From: Kitasatospora sp. NBC_00458 | GTDB taxonomy: Bacteria > Actinomycetota > Actinomycetes > Streptomycetales > Streptomycetaceae | Direction of reading: 5' to 3' | NCBI RefSeq assembly: GCF_036013975.1 | Contig: NZ_CP107904.1 | Coordinates: 5,667,001-5,731,000 of the forward strand | DNA length: 64,000 bases | Shown here: positions 48,329-57,142 of the stretch, one piece after another | Numbering within the stretch: the first letter of the stretch is position 1 | Layout of the letters: the number at the start of each line of letters is the position of its first letter | The notes under the pieces: generated by a model | Seen by the model: only the letters and a program-made list of their open reading frames with translations | What the model was told of the DNA's origin: nothing | Databases searched by the model: none | Made by a program: the position numbers and the translations under genes

Positions 48329-50791
48329 GTGGGACAGCCATCCGGTGAGTTCCGGCAGGAGGCCGTACGGACCCGGGGCGGTGAGCTGGTCTCCGGTGGG
48401 CTGCTGGTGACCGTCGGCACCCCGGAGGGGTCCGAGGTGCGCCCCTGCCCCGACGAGTGGCGGCCCAGCCCCCGCCGGACCGGGCCCAGCGGGCCCGCCC
48501 GGGGCCCGGCCGGCGACGCCGGCCGCCAGGTCGGCCCGCTCGCCCTCGGCGCCGGGCCCGCCGACCTGCCGCTGCTCGACCGCGAGGCCGACGTGGCCCA
48601 ACTGCTCGGGATGCTCGCCGAGGGGCGCTCCATACGCCTGGTCGGCCAGGCCGGATCCGGCCGCAGCGCCCTGCTGTCGGCCGTCGCCGAGGCGGCCGGC
48701 GACCTCGCCCCCGGCGGCGTCGTCCAGCTCTGCGGCCACCGCCGCACCGGAGCCGACCTGCTCCAGGACCTCTTCGCCGCCACCCACCACGCCCCCGGCT
48801 TCCGCCCCGACCCCGGTCAGCTCGCCGAGCACCTCGCCCGGGTCGGCGCGGTCGTCGTCATCGACGAGGTCGAGCCCTCCGGCCCGGAGCTGGAGGAGCT
48901 CCTCGCCGCCGCGCCCGACTGCGCCTTCCTGATCTCCGTCGCCCCCGACAGCCCGCAGCTGACGCCGGACTCCCGGCTCCGGGACCACCTGGTCGCCGGA
49001 CTCTCCCGGCCCGCCTGCCTCGCACTCGCCGCCCGGCTGGCCGGACGGCCCCTGGACGCGGCCGAGAAGGCCTGGGCGGTGGACCTCTGGTTCGAGTCCG
49101 AGGGCCTGCCGCTGCGGTTCGTCCAGGCCGCCGCGCTGCTCCGGCAGCGGGACGTCGCCGTGGACGCCCTGGTGGCCGCCGAGGACGACCGGCTGGACGT
49201 CTTCGGCGCCGTCCGGGAACCGGTCCGCGACCCCGATCCGGCGGTCCGCGAGGCCGCCCTGCGGGGGAAGGTCCCGCTGCCCTCGGTCGCCGAGTCCACG
49301 CTGCCCGCCGTCCGGCTCGCCGAGGGGCTCGGGGAGACCGCGCAGGCCGTGCTGCGGCTCGCCGTGGCGCTCGGCGGCGAGTGCCCGACCGCCCCGCACC
49401 TGCCCGCGCTGATCGACGTCGGCCAGGGCGAGAGCGCACTCGCCGAACTCGCCGACGCCGGGCTCGCCGTCTCCATCGGCGGTCACCACCGGCTCACCGC
49501 CGGGGCGCTGGAACTGCTCGCCCCGCACTGGCCCGCCCGCGGCAGCGTCGACGGCGCGGCCCAGCACTTCGCCTGGTGGGTCGGGCACTCCTCGGTCTCG
49601 CCGGCCCAGATCGCCGCCGAGGCCGAGGTGGTGATCGGGGTGCTGCTCGCCGACCGGGCCGCCGGGCGGCACGCCGCGGTGGTGCGGCTGGCCAGGGCGG
49701 CGGCCCCGGCGCTGGCGCTGGCGCTGCGCTGGGGGGCCTGGGAGCGCGCCCTGGAGCTGGGCCTGGAAGCCGCCCGGAAGAGCGGTGCACGGGCCGACGA
49801 GGCCTGGTTCCACCACGAGTTGGGCGTCTACGCGATCTGTGTGCACGAACCCGGGCGGGCCACGGTCGAGTTGGAGGCCGCGCTCGCGCTGCGGGCCGCC
49901 CTCGGCGAGCCGCGCGGGGTGGCCGGTGCGCGCCGGATGCTCGACCTGCTGCGCGCCGACGGGCGGCAGCTCCCGCCCGCCGGGGCCGCCGGCTCGGCGC
50001 CCGCCCGGCGGCCCGTCATCCGGGTCATCCGGCAGGTGCCGCTGCGGCTCAGGGCCACCGCCGGCCCGGGCCGGACCAGGCGGACGGCGATCGCCGCCTC
50101 GGCGGCCGTGCTGGCGCTGGGGGTGCTGGGCACGGCGGTCGCGATGACGGCCGGCGGGGAGTCGAAGGGCAAGGACCCGCACAGCAGCAGCGACGACGGC
50201 TCCGTCCTGACCGGCACCCAGCCGTCGCCGCGTCCGGGGAGTCCCCGGCCGACGGCCTCGGAGGCCTCCTCGGCGGCCGCGTCGGAGGCTCCGGGGTCCT
50301 CCCCGGCCGATGCGTCCACGGCGGCGGAGGAGGAGGCCCAGGAGCCCTCGGCGGGCGGCAGCGGTTCGCCGTCCCGGTCGGCCTCGCCCTCGGCGTCGAA
50401 GCGGCCGAGCCGGTCGCCGAGCACGGGTACGGGCAGTACGGCCCCGCCGTCCTCGCCGCCGGGCCAGTCGCCGCCCGCGGGCGGGACGGCCGGCGGGGCG
50501 GGCGGCACGGGCGGCAACCCGCCGCCCCCGGTGGGCGGTACGGCGGGCGGTGGCACCGGCGGTGGCGGCACCGGCGGCGGTGGCGCGGCCGCCGGGGGAG
50601 GCGCCAACGGCGGGAACGCGAACGGCGGGAACACCGGCGGGACCCAGCCCACCGGCGGCACCGGGACGACGACCGCCCCGCCGTCGACGCCCCCGCCGAC
50701 CGAACAGCCGAGCACGCCGCCACCGGTGACGCCGACGGACACGACGAGTCCGACGGCGTCCACGACGTCACCGCCGCCGCCGACCCCCTGA
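48329..50791 (+). CDS. P-loop ATPase-like protein with membrane anchor and low-complexity tail
   Basis: An 820-aa protein. Residues about 80-340 resemble an AAA/STAND nucleotide-binding module with Walker A VGQAGSGRSALL and Walker B AVVVIDEV. A helical region of possible TPR/winged-helix type follows (residues 340-560). One transmembrane helix (TAIAASAAVLALGVLGTAVAM, about 590-610) leads to a 200-residue Ser/Pro/Gly/Thr-rich tail likely outside the membrane. Such genes sit beside nucS in streptomycetes; the function is unknown. The start GTG 48329 is weakly supported and an internal start could be used. Confidence 0.75.
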   Translation: MGQPSGEFRQEAVRTRGGELVSGGLLVTVGTPEGSEVRPCPDEWRPSPRRTGPSGPARGPAGDAGRQVGPLALGAGPADLPLLDREADVAQLLGMLAEGRSIRLVGQAGSGRSALLSAVAEAAGDLAPGGVVQLCGHRRTGADLLQDLFAATHHAPGFRPDPGQLAEHLARVGAVVVIDEVEPSGPELEELLAAAPDCAFLISVAPDSPQLTPDSRLRDHLVAGLSRPACLALAARLAGRPLDAAEKAWAVDLWFESEGLPLRFVQAAALLRQRDVAVDALVAAEDDRLDVFGAVREPVRDPDPAVREAALRGKVPLPSVAESTLPAVRLAEGLGETAQAVLRLAVALGGECPTAPHLPALIDVGQGESALAELADAGLAVSIGGHHRLTAGALELLAPHWPARGSVDGAAQHFAWWVGHSSVSPAQIAAEAEVVIGVLLADRAAGRHAAVVRLARAAAPALALALRWGAWERALELGLEAARKSGARADEAWFHHELGVYAICVHEPGRATVELEAALALRAALGEPRGVAGARRMLDLLRADGRQLPPAGAAGSAPARRPVIRVIRQVPLRLRATAGPGRTRRTAIAASAAVLALGVLGTAVAMTAGGESKGKDPHSSSDDGSVLTGTQPSPRPGSPRPTASEASSAAASEAPGSSPADASTAAEEEAQEPSAGGSGSPSRSASPSASKRPSRSPSTGTGSTAPPSSPPGQSPPAGGTAGGAGGTGGNPPPPVGGTAGGGTGGGGTGGGGAAAGGGANGGNANGGNTGGTQPTGGTGTTTAPPSTPPPTEQPSTPPPVTPTDTTSPTASTTSPPPPTP

Positions 50792-50811
50792 GGGGCCGGC
50801 CCGGCGGCGGG

Positions 50812-51471
50812 TCAGAACAGCTTCAGCTTGTCGTCGTCGATGCCGCGCAGCGCGTCGTAGTCCAGCACCACGCAGCCGATGCCCCGGTCGGTGGCCAGGA
50901 CGCGGGCCTGGGGCTTGATCTCCTGCGCGGCGAAGACGCCCTTCACCGGGGCCAGCAGCGGGTCCCGGTTGAGCAGTTCCAGGTAGCGGGTGAGCTGTTC
51001 GACGCCGTCGATCTCGCCGCGCCGCTTGATCTCGATCGCGACGGTCGCGCCGTCCGAGTCGCGGCAGAGGATGTCGACCGGGCCGATCGCGGTCGGGTAC
51101 TCGCGGCGGATCAGGGACCAGCCGGCGCCGAGCACCTCCATCCGGTCCGCGAGCAGTTCCTGGAGGTGCGCCTCGACGCCGTCCTTGATCAGGCCGGGGT
51201 CCACCCCGAGCTCGTGGGAGGAGTCGTGCAGCACCTCCTCCAGGGTGATGATGAGCTTCTCGCCGGCCTTGTTCACCACTGTCCAGACCCCGTCGGCCTC
51301 CTTGAGGACGCACGGCGGGGACATCCAGTTGAGCGGCTTGTAGGCACGGTCGTCGGCGTGGATGCTGACGCTGCCGTCGGCCTTGACCAGGATGAGCCTG
51401 GTGGCGGAGGGCAGATGGGCGGAGAGCCGACCGGCATAGTCGACTGAGCAGCGGGCAATTACGAGACGCAC
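50812..51471 (-). CDS. nucS: mismatch-specific endonuclease NucS/EndoMS
   Basis: A 219-aa nuclease that cuts both strands at mismatches and substitutes for MutS/MutL in actinobacteria and some archaea. The start VRLVIARCSVDYAGRLSAHL (GTG 51471) matches the family N terminus; the longer frame does not. The nuclease core is in GPVDILCRDSDGATVAIEIK with the metal ligands Asp, Glu and Lys, followed by QLTRYLELLNRDP. The protein ends in the acidic-basic tail DDDKLKLF, near the sliding-clamp-binding C terminus. It is convergent with the P-loop gene, 20 bp away. Confidence 0.95.
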   Translation of the reverse strand: MRLVIARCSVDYAGRLSAHLPSATRLILVKADGSVSIHADDRAYKPLNWMSPPCVLKEADGVWTVVNKAGEKLIITLEEVLHDSSHELGVDPGLIKDGVEAHLQELLADRMEVLGAGWSLIRREYPTAIGPVDILCRDSDGATVAIEIKRRGEIDGVEQLTRYLELLNRDPLLAPVKGVFAAQEIKPQARVLATDRGIGCVVLDYDALRGIDDDKLKLF

Positions 51472-51980
51472 GGTCGACCACGCTAGCCCACCGGGGCCAG
51501 TTGATGCGATTCCGCGACGACCGGGTGAAGAATCCGCGAACCCCGCGAACATGGATGCCCTGCGATCCCGCGAAAGCCTGTCGGCACCCTGGCGGCCACC
51601 ACCATTGGCAGCTACGGTGTGTGACGGCTTGCTTGCGGGATCGCCGTCAACGGGGATGGAGACTTCAGATGAACGATCCGACGGGATCCGGCCATTCCGG
51701 TGCACCGGGGCTCATTCCCGGAGCAATCAACCGGAATCGCCGGTCCGGCCCGCCGTTGGCTGCCACGCTGTTCTGAGCGGCCGGCGCCCCCGACCACGTC
51801 CCTCGACGGGTCCTCGGCGCAGCCGCCTCGGCGCGGTGCCGGAAACACGGCCGTCCGACGGAGTCACACCCGTCCGACGGTGTTCCGGACATCACGCGCT
51901 TCCACCCTCACCCTCAGCTTGGACTTGGACTACGCACCACCACCCGGGCGCCGCGCGGGTGGACCGCGAGAGGAGAATCC
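51472..51980. other. 509-bp intergenic region upstream of nucS
   Basis: This gap divides divergent nucS and the 130-aa gene. Open frames across it have no ribosome site, no homology I recognise and poor codon pattern; its GC content is lower than the surroundings. I see no clear promoter. Confidence 0.5.
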
Positions 51981-52373
51981 ATGTCGCTCGACGTCTCACC
52001 GGCTCTTCTGGAGAAGGCCGAGCGGGACGAGGTCGACGAGCGGGAGTTCGTCGACTGCGTCCGCGTCTCCCTGCCGTACGCCTGGGACCTGATCAGCTCG
52101 CTGGTCGCCCAGGCGAAGGTCGACGGCACCGACTTCGCCGACAACCAGGTACCTCCGCCCAGCGAGCAGGCCCGCGGCCAGCTCCTGCGGGCGCTCGCCA
52201 GCGACGCCATCCGGGGTGCCCTGCAGCGGCACTTCGGGGTCCAGCTGGCCTTCCAGAACTGTCACCGGGTGGCGGTCTTCCTGCCGTCGTCCGCCAACAA
52301 GAAGCGGTACGAGCGGTTCACCTCCGTTCGGGCACAGCTGCTCAACCAGTCCGAGGAACTGCGGGACTGCTGA
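51981..52373 (+). CDS. conserved small streptomycete protein (SCO5389-like)
   Basis: A 130-aa soluble protein that begins MSLDVSPALLEKAERDEVDE. A helical region (YAWDLISSLVAQAKVDGTDF, then EQARGQLLRALASDAIRGAL) is followed by a short beta hairpin (FQNCHRVAVFLPSSANKK). By position after nucS it corresponds to the S. coelicolor SCO5389 group, whose function is not known. ATG 51981 follows GAGAGGAGAAT. A long-range inverted repeat ends the transcription unit. Confidence 0.75.
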   Translation: MSLDVSPALLEKAERDEVDEREFVDCVRVSLPYAWDLISSLVAQAKVDGTDFADNQVPPPSEQARGQLLRALASDAIRGALQRHFGVQLAFQNCHRVAVFLPSSANKKRYERFTSVRAQLLNQSEELRDC

Positions 52374-52378
52374 GCCGT

Positions 52379-52454
52379 ACTCCCGCCCGCCCGCCCCTGC
52401 GGCGGCCCGGGGCGGGACCGGTGCCCGGCGGGCTCCGCGCAGGCGGGCGGGAGT
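52379..52454. terminator. long-stem hairpin between convergent genes
   Basis: ACTCCCGCCCGCC (52379-52391) pairs perfectly with GGCGGGCGGGAGT (52442-52454), enclosing 50 nt of GC-rich sequence. It could terminate transcription from both sides. Confidence 0.55.
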
Positions 52455-52514
52455 CCACGGCCCGGTCCCGTGGCCCCGCACTCCCGCGCTCCGGCACCGG
52501 GTGTCCTCCGGGCG

Positions 52515-53822
52515 TCAGCTCAGCTGGGGCAGCACCTCGGAGCCCAGCCGGGCGATGTTGTGGAGGGTGGCCCCGTGGTCGCCGCTGCCCTCGGCGAGCA
52601 GTGCGAAGCGGCGGATGCCGGTCCGCTCGGCGGTGGCCAGCAACCGGTCCGCGCACTGCTTCGGCGTACCCACCGCGTGCAGGTCGCAGAGGAGTTCGGT
52701 GTACTCGCGCGGGTCGCGCATCTTGCGTTCCCGGCCGTCCACCGTCCGGTGCGCGCCGAGCCCGTACTCGAACCAGCCGGGCATCGCGCGCAGCAGGGTG
52801 GCCCGGGCCGTCGAGGTGCGGTCGTCGACCTGGGCCACGCCGGCCGCGACGTGCTGGCGGGTGACCCGGCGCAGCTGCTCCTCGCCCCGCCCGGCGGCCA
52901 GCCAGGCGGAGCGGTACAGCTCCAGCATGTGCAGCTTGTCGTCGTCGCCGGAGTGCATGCCCAGCAGCATCGGCAGGCCGCGCTCGGCGGCGTTCCGCAC
53001 CCCGCCCGGCGAGGTGCAGGCGACCACCACGGGCGGGCCCGCCGCCGGGCGCCCGGCGGCGGTGAGCTCCTCGCCGGGGCCGTCGGCGTCCTGGCGCTGG
53101 CGGGGGAACCGCAGCAGCCCGCTCCGGTCGTCGAGGCCGAGCCAGGCTCCCAGGTCGGGGCGGCGGGGCGGCTCGGTGGCCCGGGGCACGACGGCCACCT
53201 CGGGGAAGCTGAACTGCGGGCCCGACCCGCCCACCCGGGAGCCCCGGAGCCAGCGCAGCAGCAGGTCGAGCCGCTCGGGGAACCCCTGCTCGAAGGCGTC
53301 CACGCCGCCGCCGAACACGTCCAGGTCGATCCAGGGCCCGCCGCGCCCCACCCCGAGCGTGAACCGCCCGCCGGAGGTGAGGTGGAGCAGCGCGGCCTGC
53401 TCGCCGAGGGCCACCGGGTGGGCGGTGGAGAGGACGCTGACGGCCGTCCCGATGCCGATCCGCCGGGTGCGGCCGAGCAGCAGCGCGGCCAGGGTGGCGG
53501 CGTTCGGGCAGACCCCGTACGGGACGAAGTGGTGTTCGGCGAGCCAGACGCTGTCCAGTCCCGCGCGTTCGGCCTCGACGGCGGCGCGGACGGTGCGGTC
53601 CAGCGCCTCGCTGTGGGTCTGGCCGGGGAACTGCGCGGAGAGCAGGAACGCGCCGACCCGCACCGGGGCGGTGTCCGCGGGTGCCGTGCCGGCCCGCTGC
53701 ACGGTCGGGGCCGGGGTGCCGGCGGTGGCCGTGGCGGTGGCGGCGGCGAGCGCCGTGCCGGGGGCCGGCGGGCGGACCCCGACGGGTCGGCGGGTCTCGG
53801 CGCGGGCGCTGGTTCTGGTCAT
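52515..53822 (-). CDS. LLM-class flavin-dependent oxidoreductase
   Basis: A 435-aa bacterial luciferase-like monooxygenase. After a 50-residue Ala/Thr/Pro-rich N-terminal extension, the TIM barrel begins with VRVGAFLLSAQFPGQTHSEA; SVWLAEHHFVPYG is the family's conserved His-containing strand and GRFTLGVGRGGP the glycine loop for FMN/F420. The start ATG 53822 has a strong GAGGAGG site. Members use FMN or F420; which is used here cannot be read. It is divergent from a small zinc-motif protein with an inverted repeat between them. Confidence 0.85.
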   Translation of the reverse strand: MTRTSARAETRRPVGVRPPAPGTALAAATATATAGTPAPTVQRAGTAPADTAPVRVGAFLLSAQFPGQTHSEALDRTVRAAVEAERAGLDSVWLAEHHFVPYGVCPNAATLAALLLGRTRRIGIGTAVSVLSTAHPVALGEQAALLHLTSGGRFTLGVGRGGPWIDLDVFGGGVDAFEQGFPERLDLLLRWLRGSRVGGSGPQFSFPEVAVVPRATEPPRRPDLGAWLGLDDRSGLLRFPRQRQDADGPGEELTAAGRPAAGPPVVVACTSPGGVRNAAERGLPMLLGMHSGDDDKLHMLELYRSAWLAAGRGEEQLRRVTRQHVAAGVAQVDDRTSTARATLLRAMPGWFEYGLGAHRTVDGRERKMRDPREYTELLCDLHAVGTPKQCADRLLATAERTGIRRFALLAEGSGDHGATLHNIARLGSEVLPQLS

Positions 53823-53893
53823 GGTGAGGGCCTCCTCGGGTGCGCGCAGGGTTTGCGGGCCCCGCCTGTCCCCTCGTGAGTAGCCGATGTCAT

Positions 53894-53906
53894 GTGCCAA
53901 TGGCAC
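53894..53906. promoter_or_regulatory. inverted repeat in the divergent oxidoreductase promoter
   Basis: GTGCCA-A-TGGCAC is a perfect 13-nt inverted repeat 72 bp upstream of the oxidoreductase start, a plausible repressor or activator site. Confidence 0.4.
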
Positions 53907-54050
53907 GCCGAACCACCAATTTCCCAGAAGAACGGGTGGATATCACGAGAAACACCGGAGCACTGCGCGATGCCGTGATAGAGACCCGTGCGGCGGCCCC
54001 CGGCCGTAGGCTGGAACGGTTCCGCGACCACCGTAGAGAGGTAGCCCGCC

Positions 54051-54374
54051 GTGTCGCCCCGCCGCAACCGGATCAAGATCGCAGCCGACCACGAGCCGGC
54101 CGGGCCGGCCGCCCCGACGGGGGGTTCGCTGCGCCGCACCGAGAACTACCAGGGCGAGGAGTGGGTGGTGCAGACGGTGGCCGGCACGGCGGGCCGGCAC
54201 TACCGCTGCCCCGGCTGCGACCAGGAGATCCCGCCCGGCGTCGGCCACGTGGTGGCCTGGCCGATGCACGGTGCGGGGGTGGACGACCGCCGGCACTGGC
54301 ACCGCGCCTGCTGGGGCGCCAGGGAGCGCCGGGCCTCGAACCTGCTCCGGGGCCGCGGAGCCCCCAAGTACTGA
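54051..54374 (+). CDS. small protein with Cys/His metal-site motif
   Basis: A 107-aa basic protein. The middle part (residues about 50-90) contains RCPGCDQEIPPG, GHVVAW and HWHRACW, a C-x2-C ... H-x3-C pattern typical of a zinc ribbon, perhaps of HNH-like type but without a complete HNH nuclease signature. The N terminus is Arg/Ala/Pro-rich and the C terminus basic (RERRASNLLRGRG), suggesting nucleic-acid binding. GTG 54051 follows GAGAGG. Annotated in related genomes under vague names; the function is unknown. Confidence 0.7.
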   Translation: MSPRRNRIKIAADHEPAGPAAPTGGSLRRTENYQGEEWVVQTVAGTAGRHYRCPGCDQEIPPGVGHVVAWPMHGAGVDDRRHWHRACWGARERRASNLLRGRGAPKY

Positions 54375-54388
54375 GCGCCGGGGCGTGT

Positions 54389-54414
54389 CCCGGGGGCCTC
54401 TGAGGGCCCCCGGG
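54389..54414. terminator. terminator between convergent genes
   Basis: CCCGGGGGCC (54389-54398) pairs with GGCCCCCGGG (54405-54414) around a 6-nt loop, 15 bp past the small zinc-motif gene and facing the ABC permease gene. Confidence 0.75.
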
Positions 54415-54481
54415 CCGCCTGCCGGGCCCGCCCCGGGCCCGCCGGGGTGCGGGGCGGCTCGGCGGCCCGTGGGCCCCGCCG

Positions 54482-55246
54482 TCAGGCGTCCCGCCGCTTC
54501 AGCACCAGCGCGCCGCCGACCAGCGCGGCGACCGTCCAGGCCAGGCAGATCGCGAAACCGGCCAACGGCCCGTACGGCTGGCCGTTCTGCTCGTAGACCA
54601 GCAGCATCCGGGAGCCCGCGTAGTCGGGGAAGTAGTGGGCCAGCGTCTTGACCTTCGGCACCGCCGACAGGATCGGCGAGAGCAGGAAGAAGAACGGCAC
54701 CAGCACGCCCAGCGCCAGCGTCTGGTTGTGCAGCATCGCCGTGACGCCGGCCGAGAAGAGGCAGAGCATCGTCAGGTAGAGCGCGGCTCCGAGCACCGCG
54801 CGCAGCACGTTCGGTTCGCCGAGGCTGGTCGAGTGGTCGCCGAGCAGCGCCTGGCCGACGAAGAAGGTGACGAACGCCGTCACCAGCGAGACGGCCAGGG
54901 CGAGCGCGCCCAGCACCACCGCCTTGCCGGTGAGCAGGGTGCCGCGCTGCGGGACGGCGGCCAGGGTGACCCGGATCATCCCGGTGCTGTACTCGTTGCC
55001 GACCGCCAGCACCCCGAAGACGATGATCGCCAGCTCGCCGAGGATGATGCCGGAGAAGGCGGTGCCGGTGGCGTCGAACGGGCTGTCGTCGCTGCGGAAC
55101 TCGTCGAAGTTGTTGTTGGTGAGCAGCGACAGCAGGGCGCCGATGCCGAGGGTGACCACGAAGGTCAGGGCGAGCGTCCAGACCGTCGAGCGGACGCTGC
55201 GGATCTTGGTCCACTCGGACTGCAGGACCGCGGGGAAGGACGCCAT
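54482..55246 (-). CDS. ABC transporter permease
   Basis: A 254-aa ABC-2 type permease with six predicted transmembrane helices. Recognisable pieces are the N-terminal FPAVLQSEWTKIRSVRSTVW, which is typical of streptomycete ABC-2 proteins, and EYSTGMIRVTLAAVPQRG between helices 2 and 3. ATG 55246 lies 1 nt after the stop of the ATPase gene, so the two subunits are made together. Probably an exporter of unknown substrate, possibly a drug or peptide. Confidence 0.9.
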   Translation of the reverse strand: MASFPAVLQSEWTKIRSVRSTVWTLALTFVVTLGIGALLSLLTNNNFDEFRSDDSPFDATGTAFSGIILGELAIIVFGVLAVGNEYSTGMIRVTLAAVPQRGTLLTGKAVVLGALALAVSLVTAFVTFFVGQALLGDHSTSLGEPNVLRAVLGAALYLTMLCLFSAGVTAMLHNQTLALGVLVPFFFLLSPILSAVPKVKTLAHYFPDYAGSRMLLVYEQNGQPYGPLAGFAICLAWTVAALVGGALVLKRRDA

Positions 55247-55247
55247 C

Positions 55248-56252
55248 TCAGTTCTCCTCGGTGCTGCGGGCCGCCGGCTGCGCCGCCTTGCCGCCCTGCC
55301 AGTCGGCGCCCCAGGCGCCCGGTGCGCCGGCCGCGTCGCGGCCCGGGCCGTCCCCGGCGTGGTACTCCACCGAGTCGGCCGTCATCTGCATGAAGGCCTC
55401 CTCCAACGAGGCCTGCTGCGCGCTGAGTTCGTGCAGCACCAGGCCCTGGGAGGCGGCCAGTTCGCCCAGCTCGGCGAGGTCGCCGTCGACCACCTCGTAC
55501 GAGCCGTCCGGGCCGGGTTCGTGCCGCAGCCCGGCGCCGGCCAGGAGGTCGAGCAGCAGCTCGGGCTGCGGGGTGCGCAGCCGGACGGCGGAGCGGGAGT
55601 TGCGGCGGATGAACTCGGCCATCGGCAGGTCGGCGAGGAGCCGGCCCCGGCCGATGACCACCAGGTGGTCGGCGGTGACGGCCATCTCGCTCATCAGGTG
55701 GGAGGAGACGAAGACGGTCCGGCCCTCGCCGGCGAGGCGCTTCATCAGGTTGCGGATCCAGAGGATGCCCTCCGGGTCGAGCCCGTTGACCGGCTCGTCG
55801 AACATGACGATCTCCGGGTCGCCGAGCAGTGCGGAGGCGATGCCGAGCCGCTGGCCCATGCCGAGCGAGAAGCCGCGGGCGCGCTTGCGGGCGACCGGGG
55901 TGAGCCCGACCAGGGAGAGCACCTCGTCCACCCGCCGGGCGGGGATGCGGTTGCTCTGGGCGAGCCAGAGCAGGTGGTCGCGGGCGGTGCGCCCGGGGTG
56001 GACGGCCTTGGCCTCCAGCAGGGCGCCGATGTACTTGAGCGGTTCGCTGAGCTGCCCGTACCGCCGGCCGTCGATGGTGACGCGGCCGCCGGTGGGCCGG
56101 TCCAGGTCGAGGATCATGCGCATGGTGGTGGACTTGCCGGCGCCGTTGGGGCCGAGGAACCCGGTGACCACGCCCTGGGGCACCTTGAAGCTCAGGCGGT
56201 CCACCGCGAGGGTCTTTCCGTAACGTTTTGTCAGCTCGTGCAACTCGATCAT
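55248..56252 (-). CDS. ABC transporter ATP-binding protein
   Basis: A 334-aa ATPase of the DrrA/CcmA-like exporter group. Walker A is GPNGAGKSTTM, the signature loop SLGMGQRLGIASAL, Walker B IVMFDEPVNGLDPEG, and the H-loop VFVSSHLMSEM. A C-terminal extension (residues about 215-334) is usual for drug-resistance subfamily members and contains the QASLEEAFMQMT motif. ATG 56252 has AAGGGAG upstream; the longer frame is not supported. It pairs with the downstream permease. Confidence 0.94.
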   Translation of the reverse strand: MIELHELTKRYGKTLAVDRLSFKVPQGVVTGFLGPNGAGKSTTMRMILDLDRPTGGRVTIDGRRYGQLSEPLKYIGALLEAKAVHPGRTARDHLLWLAQSNRIPARRVDEVLSLVGLTPVARKRARGFSLGMGQRLGIASALLGDPEIVMFDEPVNGLDPEGILWIRNLMKRLAGEGRTVFVSSHLMSEMAVTADHLVVIGRGRLLADLPMAEFIRRNSRSAVRLRTPQPELLLDLLAGAGLRHEPGPDGSYEVVDGDLAELGELAASQGLVLHELSAQQASLEEAFMQMTADSVEYHAGDGPGRDAAGAPGAWGADWQGGKAAQPAARSTEEN

Positions 56253-56332
56253 TCGCACTCCCTTACTCTCCGTCAGGCTATGACAAACCGGACAAGGCGG
56301 CTCGCTGAGTGGGCCCGCCGGGCGCACCGGAA

Positions 56333-56338
56333 TACGGT
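56333..56338 (+). promoter_or_regulatory. -10 box of a probable leaderless hydrolase transcript
   Basis: TACGGT (TANNNT) ends 6 nt before ATG 56345, with no ribosome site between. Confidence 0.5.
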
Positions 56339-56344
56339 GTGCCC

Positions 56345-57142
56345 ATGACCCAGCTCCCCTCCGCAGTGTCGGTCCGCGAGAGCGGTACCGGAACACCTCT
56401 CGTGCTGCTGCACGCCTTTCCGCTCAACTCCGCCATGTGGTCCGCCCAACTGGACGAGCTGCCCGGACCGACCGGGGACGAGGCCAGGGTGATCGCCCCC
56501 GACCAGCGCGGCTTCGGCGGCACCGCGCTGGGCACCGACGAGCCCTCGCTGGACGCGGTCGCCGACGACGTCGCACTGCTGCTGGACGCGGCCGGGATCG
56601 ACCGGGCGGTGCTCGGCGGCCTCTCCATGGGCGGGTACGTGGCGCTGGCCTTCGCCCGCCGCCACCCGGACCGGCTGGCCGGGCTGCTGCTGGCCAACAC
56701 CAAGGCCACCGCCGACACCGGGCCCGCCCGGGCGAACCGGGAACGCATCGCCACCGCCGTACTGGCCCGGGACAGCGTCCGCCTGCTGCTCGACGAGCGG
56801 ATGGCCGCCGGGCAGCTCGGGCCGGACTCGCAGCACCTGGTCGACCGGGTGCAGGCGCTGATCGCCGCCGCGCCGCCGGCCGCCGTCGCCTGGGCGCAGC
56901 GGGCCATGGCGGCCCGGCCGGAGACGCTGGACGTGCTGGCCGGGGTCCGGGTGCCGACCACCGTCGTGGCGGGCGCGGAGGACGGGCTGATGCCCCTCGC
57001 CGAGGCCGAGCTGATGGCGCGGGCCCGGCCGGAGGCGGAGCTGACGGTGCTCCCCGGGGTGGGGCACCTGAGCGCGATCGAGGCACCGGAGGCGTTCGAC
57101 GCGGCGGTGCGCCGGCTGCTGGCACGGGTGGCCGCCGGATGA
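56345..57142 (+). CDS. alpha/beta hydrolase
   Basis: A 265-aa hydrolase of the broad esterase/haloperoxidase group. The oxyanion motif is LLHAFPLNSAMW, the nucleophile elbow is GGLSMGGYVAL (Ser in GLSMGG), the acid lies in AGAEDGLMP and the histidine in GVGHLSAIEAPEAF. Start ATG 56345 has a -10 box 6 nt upstream, suggesting a leaderless transcript, and is divergent from the ABC exporter genes. Physiological substrate unknown. The following gene overlaps by 4 nt. Confidence 0.88.
   Translation: MTQLPSAVSVRESGTGTPLVLLHAFPLNSAMWSAQLDELPGPTGDEARVIAPDQRGFGGTALGTDEPSLDAVADDVALLLDAAGIDRAVLGGLSMGGYVALAFARRHPDRLAGLLLANTKATADTGPARANRERIATAVLARDSVRLLLDERMAAGQLGPDSQHLVDRVQALIAAAPPAAVAWAQRAMAARPETLDVLAGVRVPTTVVAGAEDGLMPLAEAELMARARPEAELTVLPGVGHLSAIEAPEAFDAAVRRLLARVAAG

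Noticed and set aside
51501..51776. 91-codon frame between nucS and the 130-aa gene
   Set aside because: No ribosome site, no recognised homology, and codon pattern unlike the neighbours.
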